Part shown: piece after piece, positions 1 through 5,810 of the stretch | Numbering within the stretch: the first letter of the stretch is position 1 | Layout: each line of letters starts with the position of its first letter | Source: Saprospiraceae bacterium UBA7687 | GTDB taxonomy: Bacteria; Bacteroidota; Bacteroidia; Chitinophagales; Saprospiraceae | DNA: 8,296 nt | Assembly: GCA_002482845.1 (NCBI GenBank) | Contig: DLGT01000144.1 | Span: 1 to 8,296, forward strand | Direction: 5' to 3' | Translations under genes and position numbers: made by a program | Notes under the pieces: model-generated | What the model was told of the DNA's origin: nothing | What the model saw: the letters and a program-made list of their open reading frames with translations, nothing else | Databases searched by the model: none

Positions 1-191
1 ATGTCTACATCAAACAACGAATCACTATGCAATATTTTCAATTTATAAATATCATCACTTGTGAAAATGCTTTTATAATCCAATATTGCTTTTACAAGTA
101 ATTCGTCTTCACGCTCACAACCACATGTTGATTTGCATGATTTGAACAGAAAGCTTGTAATACATAAAAATAAAACAATTCTTATCTTCAT
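1..191 (-). CDS. Predicted lipoprotein, 5' end only (paralogue of the gene at 783-1613)
   Basis: This gene is cut by the left window edge; only its first 63 codons are visible. The protein begins MKIRIVLFLCITSFLFKSC, a short basic N-terminus, a hydrophobic stretch and a Cys at residue 19, which fits a lax Bacteroidota lipoprotein signal peptide. A Cys-X-Cys pair follows at residues 23 and 25. Over the visible part it differs from the complete paralogue at three residues (I9L, R41S, I56S), with three further silent codon changes, so the reading frame has been kept since duplication. The ATG at 191 is chosen because the hydrophobic segment starts directly after it. The 37 bases upstream are identical to those of the paralogue. 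Function is unknown; export and lipidation are inferred from the N-terminus alone. Whether the rest of the gene is intact cannot be seen. Confidence 0.7.
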   Translation of the reverse strand, partial: MKIRIVLFLCITSFLFKSCKSTCGCEREDELLVKAILDYKSIFTSDDIYKLKILHSDSLFDVD

Positions 192-228
192 AATATAATA
201 TTTAATGATCAATAATACTCAGGACTAC
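1..228. repeat. Direct repeat, left copy (with 1423-1650)
   Basis: Bases 1-228 align without gaps to 1423-1650 (offset 1422). I count 7 mismatches, about 97 percent identity. The block covers the 5' part of the lipoprotein gene and 37 bases upstream. Similarity falls sharply at 228/1650, although a weak match (CTTAGCTT at 243 and at 1664) suggests an older, decayed flank. The left limit is the window edge, so the true repeat is probably longer. Confidence 0.95.
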
Positions 229-345
229 TTCCTCCATATCTACTTAGCTTAGGTATTTGATTTAAATGCATCATTTAATTACAAACAAAATACGGTTGTA
301 AATGTAGATAAATTTAGTCCATCCAATACTGCTAATTTGAGAAAC

Positions 346-714
346 CTATAAATATTTGTCATCAGAAATAGGGTTGTATTTCTGAGAATGCCCATCAATA
401 TCAATTTTTTTTATTAATCCATAAAGGGAAAATAAATTATCATGTTTTCTTACTTCAATATAAATGCTCTTGAATTCATTTTTTTCTAAATTTCGCTTGT
501 AAATAATGTTAATATGTTTAATACCGAGACTTTGTACACCAATTTTAGTTATTTCACCATTAATAACATCGCCCAATTCTAAGTATTCACATCCCAATAG
601 GTTTAAATCAATCAATTTCCCATTCTTATCTTCCAAATTAATTGTAAAAATTGATTCACCTCTATAAATTATTGAATTTATTCTGGAACCTATAACATCT
701 GATATCTTATTCAT
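346..714 (-). CDS. Unrecognised 122-aa protein between the two lipoprotein copies
   Basis: The protein has 122 residues, starts at an ATG (MNKISDVIGSRINSIIYRG) and ends in TAG. I do not recognise the family. It has no signal peptide or membrane segment, so it is probably cytoplasmic. The pattern of alternating hydrophobic and polar residues, with phrases such as SIFTINLEDKNGKLIDLNLL, suggests mostly beta-strands. It has a single Cys (residue 42). The stretch before the start is A-rich (AAAGATAAAA) without a clear Shine-Dalgarno, which is normal for Bacteroidota. It lies 68 nt downstream of the complete lipoprotein gene on the same strand and 154 nt upstream of the truncated copy, so the three could be co-transcribed. 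A role as partner of the lipoprotein would be speculation. Base composition is as AT-rich as its neighbours. It could be a non-conserved ORF, but its length and placement favour a real gene. Confidence 0.6.
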   Translation of the reverse strand: MNKISDVIGSRINSIIYRGESIFTINLEDKNGKLIDLNLLGCEYLELGDVINGEITKIGVQSLGIKHINIIYKRNLEKNEFKSIYIEVRKHDNLFSLYGLIKKIDIDGHSQKYNPISDDKYL

Positions 715-782
715 TTTTTATCTTTAAGATGGCACTTGCACCAACATTGGTCTATCAAGTAAAAATAGTTGTGTAATGTACT

Positions 783-1613
783 CTAAAAACTCTCAATAAT
801 ACCATCATAGTCCCTATATTTTACTTCTCTTTTGTATTTCATATCATAAAATATTTCTGCTATACTCAAACATTTATTATTATAATACCTATTAGCTGCA
901 ACACTAATAAAATCCCATTTCCAATCAAGGCCTGGATCAAAGTTGTATTTCTTAAAATATTGATAAAATGACGTTTCTCTTTCATTGGCCTCATTAAATT
1001 CATTCAAAAACTTAACATAAGAAAAACTATCTACTTTATAAATCGAATCTAAAGGCAAATTTTTCAATTGAATAATTTCATCCCTACTTAATATAGATCT
1101 AAATTCTTTAATAGCATGAATTAGAGTTTCAGATTCTGTTTCACATTTGCAATTCTGTTTAAGATTTGATAAAATAGTGGAATTTGCTTTTTTAATTTGT
1201 TGAACATAAAAGTTTTTAGGTTGCCATTTTATTAATACATCGAAAAATATTTCTCTATCATTTAAACACATATTGTTTTCAAATCTATGTGTAGCACAAT
1301 TTAGAAATTCCCACTTAAATGGAAAACTATTAATATACCCTTTTGATTTTAAATAATGATATGATGAAGAAACACTATCCTGCGATGGATCAAATCTATT
1401 TCTGAAAATATCTATATATTTAATGTCTACATCAAACAACGAATCAATATGCAATATTTTCAATTTATAAATATCATCACTTGTGAAAATACGTTTATAA
1501 TCCAATATTGCTTTTACAAGTAATTCGTCTTCACGCTCACATCCACATGTTGATTTGCACGATTTAAACAGAAAGCTTGTAATACATATAAATAAAACAA
1601 TTCTTATCTTCAT
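783..1613 (-). CDS. Predicted lipoprotein with two tandem Cys-containing domains
   Basis: The protein has 276 residues from the ATG at 1613. An in-frame TTG at 1634 would add seven residues (MIIKYYI) ahead of a normal signal peptide and is not preferred. Residues 1-19, MKIRIVLFICITSFLFKSC, look like a lipoprotein signal with the lipidated Cys at 19, so the mature protein should sit on the cell envelope. The rest is an internal duplication: residues 23-125 and 155-257 align without a gap at a period of 132 residues, with 38 of 103 positions identical by hand. Both halves keep CxC at their start (23/25 and 155/157), a W[ED]F motif, an R-[FY]-x-N-N-x-C-L motif (Cys 116 and 248) and a closing E-IF-[FY]-D. 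CxC and the later Cys are 91 residues apart in both halves, pointing to a disulfide or metal-site role. I recognise no family and name no function. A near-identical paralogue starts at 191. Confidence 0.72.
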   Translation of the reverse strand: MKIRIVLFICITSFLFKSCKSTCGCEREDELLVKAILDYKRIFTSDDIYKLKILHIDSLFDVDIKYIDIFRNRFDPSQDSVSSSYHYLKSKGYINSFPFKWEFLNCATHRFENNMCLNDREIFFDVLIKWQPKNFYVQQIKKANSTILSNLKQNCKCETESETLIHAIKEFRSILSRDEIIQLKNLPLDSIYKVDSFSYVKFLNEFNEANERETSFYQYFKKYNFDPGLDWKWDFISVAANRYYNNKCLSIAEIFYDMKYKREVKYRDYDGIIESF

Positions 1614-1650
1614 AATATAATATTTAATGATCAATAATACTCAGGACTAC
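1423..1650. repeat. Direct repeat, right copy (with 1-228)
   Basis: This is the second copy of the 228-bp block. It holds codons 1-63 of the complete lipoprotein gene and 37 bases before its ATG. The upstream piece, which reads GTAGTCCTGAGTATTATTG on the minus strand, has no mismatch to the left copy. Any promoter-proximal signal in it is therefore shared by both genes. Confidence 0.95.
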
Positions 1651-1955
1651 CAATCTAAATGTCCTTAGCTTTAGTATTAGACTTATTAGCTTTACCCAGT
1701 TATGGTCAAGTTATAAATTTAGGTCAGCAATATAATTTTATTGACACTTTTCATCACTCTAAAAATTTTAGCATTAGTATTTAAAACAGATATTTTTACA
1801 AACCAACATCTACAAATAATCATTTAAAAAATTTCACATTAGACTAAACAAAAACCAAAGATAAAAACCATCTTTATACATAGTTGCTTTTTTACACCAA
1901 TTATTAACACCTATTGTTTATAATTCTTCCTAAGAAATTAATTCATTCATAAGAA
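1651..1955. other. AT-rich intergenic region, no gene seen
   Basis: About 305 bases separate the divergent lipoprotein gene (minus) and repeat ORF (plus). No ORF, RNA gene or strong hairpin is visible. On the minus strand, TATCTTTG at 1863-1856 matches the Bacteroidota -7 consensus TAnnTTTG, but no TTG lies at the expected spacing and it is 243 nt from the lipoprotein start. Just before the repeat ORF there is a short direct repeat, TAAGAAAT at 1931 and 1950. Confidence 0.6.
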
Positions 1956-2261
1956 ATGGATAAAAGGACAACCTTAAAGTACAGAATTAGCGTTAGCAAG
2001 TATAATTATCCCCTCAGCAAGTATAAAACTCCTCTTAGCAAGTATAATTATCCCCTTAGCAAGTATAAAACTCCTCTTAGCAAGTATAAAACTCCTGTTA
2101 GCAAGTATAATTATCCTCTTAGCAAGTATAATTATCCTCTTAGCAAGTATAATTATCCCCTTAGCAAGTATAAAATTTCCGTTAGCAAGTATGATTATCC
2201 TGTCAGCAAGTATAAAACTTCCGTTAGCAAGTATGATTATTTCGTTAGCAAGTTTAATTAA
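1956..2261 (+). CDS. Possible heptapeptide-repeat protein (SKYNYPL / SKYKTPL units)
   Basis: An ATG-started ORF of 101 codons encodes MDKRTTLKYRISV followed by 12 full heptads and a last partial SKFN. Each heptad starts with Ser-Lys-Tyr; positions 4-7 alternate mainly between NYPL and KTPL, drifting to DYPV, KISV and KTSV near the end. The product would be very basic, rich in Tyr, Lys, Ser and Pro, without signal peptide or hydrophobic core, and probably unstructured or fibrous. Two cautions apply. The 21-bp period is a multiple of three, so one other plus-strand frame and one minus-strand frame are also free of stops across the repeats. The first three codons of each unit are AGC AAG TAT with no synonymous change in 12 copies, which fits DNA-level conservation or recent expansion as well as coding. 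The stretch before the ATG (CATAAGAA) is only weakly ribosome-site-like. Translation is uncertain. Confidence 0.35.
   Translation: MDKRTTLKYRISVSKYNYPLSKYKTPLSKYNYPLSKYKTPLSKYKTPVSKYNYPLSKYNYPLSKYNYPLSKYKISVSKYDYPVSKYKTSVSKYDYFVSKFN
1974..2258 (+). repeat. 21-bp tandem repeat array (12 intact units plus degenerate ends)
   Basis: The array has a degenerate first unit at 1974-1994, twelve units of exactly 21 bp from 1995 to 2246, and a 12-base partial unit at 2247-2258. Every intact unit opens with AGCAAGTAT. The remaining 12 bases come as two main types, AATTATCCYCTY and AAAACTCCTCTT, with diverged forms in units 9-12. There is no spacer between units, so this is a minisatellite and not a CRISPR array. 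Twenty-one bp is two helical turns, so the constant half of each unit faces the same side of the DNA. Confidence 0.95.
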
Positions 2262-2356
2262 CTAATTTTCTTCTTACAAATCCATTATAGACAGTATCAT
2301 TCATATAGTTATCTACATTTTTCCATAGATATTAGTAACTTATCTCGTAGCATCTT

Positions 2357-2974
2357 TTATGATTCTTTATGTCTATCTTTCAATACTTCCACCACATCTT
2401 CCAATGTACAGCCCTTCGCTTGTAATAAGATCAATAAGTGGAATAATAAATCTGCCGCTTCGCCTAGGAAAAGGTCTTGATTGTCATCTTTGGCTTCGAT
2501 GATGAGTTCTACGGCTTCTTCGCCTACTTTTTGGGCGATCTTATTGATACCTTTGGCAAATAGGTCTGCTACATATGAGTTTTGAACATTAAATCTACTT
2601 TTTCGTTCGGTGATAGTGTCTTCTAGCTTTTGTAAAAAGGACAGGTGCGACGACTCATTTTTTTGTCCCCAACACGTATCATCTCCCGTATGACATACAG
2701 GACCATTCGGCTTCACCAAGGCCAAAATAGTGTCTTGATCACAATCCAAGGTCATTTTTTCTACCATCAGGAAGTGACCACTTTCTTCGCCTTTTGTCCA
2801 TAATCTATTTTTAGTGCGACTATAAAAAGTGAGTTTGCCTGTTTCTATCGTGACCGTGACTGCTTCGGCATTGGCATATCCCAACATCAACACTTGTCTA
2901 GTGGATACATCCTGCGCTATCATGGGAACAAGTCCGTTTCCTTTTTCAAAATTTATGGATGATATGTTTATCAT
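2357..2974 (-). CDS. hisIE: Bifunctional phosphoribosyl-AMP cyclohydrolase / phosphoribosyl-ATP pyrophosphohydrolase
   Basis: This 205-aa fusion catalyses steps 2 and 3 of histidine synthesis in the cytoplasm: PR-ATP to PR-AMP (HisE), then ring opening to ProFAR (HisI). Residues 1 to about 105 are HisI, with LMLGYAN (29-35), FYSRTKNRLWTKGEESG (50-66), the metal motif DCDQD (77-81) and PVCHTGDDTCW (92-102). Cys 78, 94 and 101 have the spacing of the known HisI zinc site. Residues about 110-205 are HisE, with SYVADLFAKG (133-142), KVGEEAVE (149-156) and EAADLLFH (172-179), which carry the acidic metal ligands. Length is typical of the fusion. The ATG at 2974 places the conserved N-terminus correctly. 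It is the last operon gene in the window, separated from hisF by 283 nt of repeat-like DNA and convergent with the 21-bp array ORF 95 nt downstream. No clear terminator hairpin follows it. Confidence 0.96.
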   Translation of the reverse strand: MINISSINFEKGNGLVPMIAQDVSTRQVLMLGYANAEAVTVTIETGKLTFYSRTKNRLWTKGEESGHFLMVEKMTLDCDQDTILALVKPNGPVCHTGDDTCWGQKNESSHLSFLQKLEDTITERKSRFNVQNSYVADLFAKGINKIAQKVGEEAVELIIEAKDDNQDLFLGEAADLLFHLLILLQAKGCTLEDVVEVLKDRHKES

Positions 2975-3050
2975 GATAAGATTTAATGATTATTTTTATA
3001 AAAATTAATATGAATTATTAAACTTGACATTTCTACATTTATTTGGCTTT

Positions 3051-3145
3051 GTCGCTCGAGCCGCGACGGGCTTTTACTTTTTTTCATTGACAAAAAAAGT
3101 AAACAAAAAAGTCTAGTTCAGCTAATCCGCTCCGCGTACCTGAAC
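3051..3145. repeat. Hairpin-rich intergenic element between hisF and hisIE
   Basis: Three inverted repeats stand in a row. GTCGC/GCGAC pairs at 3051-3055 and 3063-3067. A perfect 12-bp stem TTTACTTTTTTT/AAAAAAAGTAAA lies at 3073-3084 and 3092-3103 with loop CATTGAC. GTTCAG/CTGAAC pairs at 3116-3121 and 3140-3145. The minus-strand core GTTTACTTTTTTTGTCAATG (3104-3085) matches 18 of 20 bases of 5842-5861 in the hisB-hisH gap, and both sit near a GAACTAG word. This points to a dispersed repeat family in inverted orientation. It sits inside the operon, and no promoter was found in this gap. Confidence 0.7.
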
Positions 3146-3257
3146 GGCCTCGCTCTTTAACATTCTACTTTACAATTAACATTAATGGTAATGTTTAAAA
3201 TTTGCATACTAACTAACTTTAAAACCTTACGATTTTTATGATCAAATAATACTTAGT

Positions 3258-4013
3258 TCACAACCGAACAGCGATACCTTCTTTTGCCAAATTCTTCTTC
3301 AAGTCTGGAATGCGTACTTCTTGGTAATGAAATATGCTTGCTGCCAATCCTGCGCTGACGTCTGTCTCCTGAAATAGCGATATAAAATGTCCTTGATTGC
3401 CTGCGCCACCCGATGCAATGATGGGAATGGTCAAGGTGTCATTCAGCGTTTTTAAAGCTTCTAGGGCAAATCCTTGTTTGGTACCATCATTATCCATAGA
3501 GGTAAACAATATCTCTCCGGCACCACGTTCCTGAGCTTCTTTTGCCCATTCGAATAGTGATCTTTCGGTCGGTTTTTGTCCACCGTGGGTGAATACTTGC
3601 CAAGTTCCTGCTATACATTTTGCATCGATGGCTACGATGAGACATTGCGCTCCGTACAGCGATGCGATTTTGGTGATGAGTTCGGGATGTCTGATAGCGG
3701 CAGAGTTGACACTGACTTTGTCGGCACCTTTTTGGAGCAGATCGTACACTATTTTTTCATCACCGATGCCACCACCTACCGAAAAAGGAATATGAATATT
3801 CGCTCCTACCCTTTCTACTAGATCTATGAGTGTTTTTCGGTTTTCTATGGTTGCGCCAATGTCCAGAAAAACCAATTCGTCTGCACCTTCTAGACTATAT
3901 TGTCTTGCTAGTTCTACAGGATCACCCGCATCCCTTAATTGTAGGAAATTGGTGCCTTTTACTGTCCGCCCATCTTTGATATCCAAACAAGGAATGATTC
4001 TTTTTGTCAACAT
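3258..4013 (-). CDS. hisF: Imidazole glycerol phosphate synthase, cyclase subunit
   Basis: The protein has 251 residues, the usual HisF length, and forms a (beta/alpha)8 barrel that works with HisH. It takes PRFAR and the ammonia released by HisH to make imidazole glycerol phosphate and AICAR (step 5). The catalytic aspartates are Asp11 in RIIPCLDIKDGR and Asp130 in IVAIDAK, at the same numbers as in the Thermotoga enzyme. The phosphate-binding loops are SVGGGI (78-83) and IIASGGAGN (198-206), and SMDNDGT (172-178) carries the conserved late Asp. The start lies 3 nt after the hisA stop, with a possible ribosome site GGAAAA (4028-4023) inside the hisA tail, so translation is probably coupled to hisA. 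Its partner hisH is not adjacent but lies upstream of hisA, as expected for the H-A-F order. Confidence 0.98.
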   Translation of the reverse strand: MLTKRIIPCLDIKDGRTVKGTNFLQLRDAGDPVELARQYSLEGADELVFLDIGATIENRKTLIDLVERVGANIHIPFSVGGGIGDEKIVYDLLQKGADKVSVNSAAIRHPELITKIASLYGAQCLIVAIDAKCIAGTWQVFTHGGQKPTERSLFEWAKEAQERGAGEILFTSMDNDGTKQGFALEALKTLNDTLTIPIIASGGAGNQGHFISLFQETDVSAGLAASIFHYQEVRIPDLKKNLAKEGIAVRL

Positions 4014-4016
4014 ATG

Positions 4017-4748
4017 TTATGATTTTCCAAATAGGTCATCAATGTTTATTTTCCCTTCATAAATAGCCTTGCCGATGATGATACTTTCCATACCCATCTC
4101 TCGCAATCTACCTACTTCATCCATATCATGTACGCCACCTGAAGCTATAAGTTGCACATCCGGAAAGCTTTGCAATATCTCTTTGTACAATGGTCTAGAC
4201 GATCCAGCCATCATGCCATCTTTAGCGATATCTGTACACAAAAAAGTGTTTGCACCTTCGGTCGTATAGCATTTGATAAAGTCAAAAATATCTTCATCTG
4301 TCACACGCTGCCATCCATGGGTCGCTATTTTTTGATCTACGACGTCCGCGCCGATGACTATTCTGTCCACTCCATATTTTTGTAACCAATGGAATACTTC
4401 TTCTCGACGATGCACTGCCGCACTTCCTATGATCACCCTAAAAGCACCTAAGGTAAGTAGGTTTTCTAAATCCGCTTCTGTACGAATCCCGCCGCCTGTT
4501 TGCACCTTAAGCCCCGAATGAGTGATAATATCTGCGATCAACTTCCGATTATGATTAGCAGGGTTTTGGGCTGCATCGAGATCTACGATATGGATGTATT
4601 TCGCTCCTTTACTTTTGAAATATTGTGCCATTTGAAGTGGATCATCATCATAGACGACCTTGGTATCGTAATCACCTTTGGTGAGCCGCACACATTTCCC
4701 ATCTATGATATCAATAGCCGGATAAATATTTGTTTGTTTGGTTTGCAT
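4017..4748 (-). CDS. hisA: ProFAR isomerase
   Basis: This 243-aa barrel enzyme is a half-barrel-duplicated homologue of HisF. It isomerises the aminoaldose ProFAR to the aminoketose PRFAR, step 4 of the pathway. Visible signatures are IYPAIDIIDGKCVRL (8-22) with catalytic Asp13, HIVDLDAA (53-60), the phosphate loop TGGGIR (84-89), IGADV (132-136) with the second acid Asp135, TDIAKDGMMAG (172-182) and IASGGV (201-206). The acids match the two aspartates known to act in HisA. The ATG at 4748 gives a normal length with seven residues before the first strand. It is followed almost directly by hisF, while 191 nt of hairpin-rich DNA separate it from hisH upstream. Confidence 0.98.
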   Translation of the reverse strand: MQTKQTNIYPAIDIIDGKCVRLTKGDYDTKVVYDDDPLQMAQYFKSKGAKYIHIVDLDAAQNPANHNRKLIADIITHSGLKVQTGGGIRTEADLENLLTLGAFRVIIGSAAVHRREEVFHWLQKYGVDRIVIGADVVDQKIATHGWQRVTDEDIFDFIKCYTTEGANTFLCTDIAKDGMMAGSSRPLYKEILQSFPDVQLIASGGVHDMDEVGRLREMGMESIIIGKAIYEGKINIDDLFGKS

Positions 4749-4830
4749 TATGTTAATTAAATATAACTATTAGGATTAAGTATTGCTATGATTATTTTGT
4801 CAAAATTTTTGCAACTTTTGGCAAACTGTG

Positions 4831-4856
4831 TGGCGCTTTAGCGTTAAATAGCGCCA
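4831..4856. other. Short hairpin in the hisH-hisA gap
   Basis: TGGCGCT (4831-4837) pairs with AGCGCCA (4850-4856) around a 12-base loop that can partly extend the stem (TTTA/TAAA with a bulge). On the minus strand, the operon direction, no T-run follows, so it is not a convincing intrinsic terminator. Confidence 0.5.
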
Positions 4857-4872
4857 AAACAACTTTACGTTT

Positions 4873-4938
4873 GTTAATAACCACGGATTTACATCCGTGG
4901 TTATTAATATTCCACCCCGTTGGGGTTAGACCTGAATA
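4873..4938 (+). repeat. Intergenic two-hairpin repeat, copy A
   Basis: The first hairpin is TAATAACCACGGAT (4875-4888) with its exact complement at 4893-4906 and a TTAC loop, extendable by a T-A pair (4874/4907). The second is ACCCC/GGGGT at 4914-4918 and 4922-4926. Bases 4898-4938 match the complement of 8296-8256 at 37 of 41 positions. The second hairpin is kept in both copies while its loop differs, which suggests structure is what is conserved. The element ends 2 bases before the hisH stop codon. Confidence 0.85.
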
Positions 4939-4939
4939 T

Positions 4940-5527
4940 TTATAAATTTATAAAATTCTCCATCATCTTTTGCCCTACCTCACCCGACTTTTCAGGGTGG
5001 AATTGTACAGCAAAAAAATTACGGTATTGCACAGCTGCCGAAAAAGGAAAAATATACGCACAACTAGCTATGGTCTCCTTTGATATTGCAACAAAATAGC
5101 TATGGACAAAATACACATAACTATGGTTTGGAATGTCTTCGAATAGTGGATTTTTAGGATCGGTCTGTATTGTATTCCATCCCATATGTGGCACTTTATA
5201 TTTGCCATCACTTTCAAATTTCTTAACGCTGCCAGGTATAATGCCAAGACAATCTACTCCTCCCTCTTCAGAAAAATCATACATCAACTGCATCCCAAGA
5301 CAAATTCCTAAAAATGGTTTTTGATACGTCTTGAGCGTAGGAATAAGACCCGACTTCTCCAAAGAATCCATAGCCGATGCCGCATGCCCCACACCAGGAA
5401 GAATCAATCTATCTGCCTCCCATATCTCATTTTCATCAGCGGTCAATACATATTGCTGCCCCAATCTATCCAAAAGATTCGTCACCGATTTGGTATTGCC
5501 TGCCCCATAATCTACTATCGCGGTCAT
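4940..5527 (-). CDS. hisH: Imidazole glycerol phosphate synthase, glutamine amidotransferase subunit
   Basis: The protein has 195 residues, a class I glutamine amidotransferase of typical HisH length. It hydrolyses glutamine and feeds ammonia through HisF for step 5. The catalytic triad is complete: Cys76 in GICLGMQ (74-80), His177 and Glu179 in FHPEKSG (176-182). The oxyanion segment PGVG (44-47) and the N-terminal strand IVDYGAGNTKSV (4-15) are also present. The start ATG at 5527 leaves only MTA before the first strand, so it is secure. The upstream sequence is A/T only, with no Shine-Dalgarno. It is isolated by 504 nt from hisB and 191 nt from hisA, both gaps filled with inverted repeats. 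I found no Bacteroidota-type promoter in front of it, so it probably depends on operon read-through. Confidence 0.97.
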   Translation of the reverse strand: MTAIVDYGAGNTKSVTNLLDRLGQQYVLTADENEIWEADRLILPGVGHAASAMDSLEKSGLIPTLKTYQKPFLGICLGMQLMYDFSEEGGVDCLGIIPGSVKKFESDGKYKVPHMGWNTIQTDPKNPLFEDIPNHSYVYFVHSYFVAISKETIASCAYIFPFSAAVQYRNFFAVQFHPEKSGEVGQKMMENFINL

Positions 5528-5662
5528 AATATTTTATTTAATATTAAAAGAAAAACATTAACTCACAAAGCCTTTATTATACTAATCTATTCTACTGATA
5601 TCTTTTTGCCTTGGGTATTTCCCAACAGCTAAATTTAGACAACAGCTTTTCTTTGACGGACT

Positions 5663-5810
5663 GTTCAAAAAACAAGCGAAAGTGAGTGAAGAATCAAAAG
5701 TGCGTCTATCGCCTTCAGATAAAATTTTTAGCTTATCACTTATTTATGGCGATAGAAAAAGCATTTTGATTCGAGAATGAACGGTGCTTCGCATTCGCCT
5801 TTTTTTGAAC
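5663..5810. repeat. 148-bp imperfect inverted repeat between hisB and hisH
   Basis: The ends GTTCAAAAAA (5663-5672) and TTTTTTGAAC (5801-5810) are exact complements. Moving inward, AATCAAAAGTGC (5692-5703) pairs with GCATTTTGATT (5761-5771) with one bulge, and CTATCGCC (5706-5713) pairs exactly with GGCGATAG (5748-5755). The 34-base centre (5714-5747) is AT-rich and unpaired. The stretches between the paired blocks match only loosely. No ORF is contained. Its size and shape resemble a small non-autonomous element or a large structured repeat; no target-site duplication is obvious to me. Confidence 0.8.

Noticed and set aside
1614..1634. TTG start seven codons upstream for the lipoprotein gene
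   Set aside because: The ATG at 1613 directly precedes a normal lipoprotein signal peptide; the extra residues IIKYYI would be unusual ahead of it.
1856..1863. Bacteroidota -7 promoter element (TATCTTTG on the minus strand)
   Set aside because: There is no matching -33 TTG at the usual spacing and it is 243 nt from the nearest start codon. One 8-mer is weak evidence in AT-rich DNA.
1974..2258. CRISPR array
   Set aside because: Units abut with no spacers, the period is only 21 bp, and no cas gene is present.
3073..3103. Intrinsic terminator after hisF
   Set aside because: The stem is A/T-only and followed by no dedicated U-run beyond the stem itself. Its core recurs elsewhere as a repeat, and it would cut the operon before hisIE.
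3237..3257. Similarity of TTATGATCAAATAATACTTA to the region upstream of the lipoprotein genes (1627-1645)
   Set aside because: The match is short, gapped and A/T-rich, within what chance would give in such DNA.
3576..3821. Plus-strand ORFs inside hisF, hisA, hisH, hisB and hisC (for example 3576-3821, 4500-4760, 6182-6580)
   Set aside because: They lie antisense to genes with complete family motifs and encode no recognisable domain. They are shadows of the real frames.
4831..4856. Terminator or riboswitch between hisH and hisA
   Set aside because: A 7-bp stem without a T-run and no recognisable aptamer. A histidine leader peptide with a run of His codons was also looked for and not seen.
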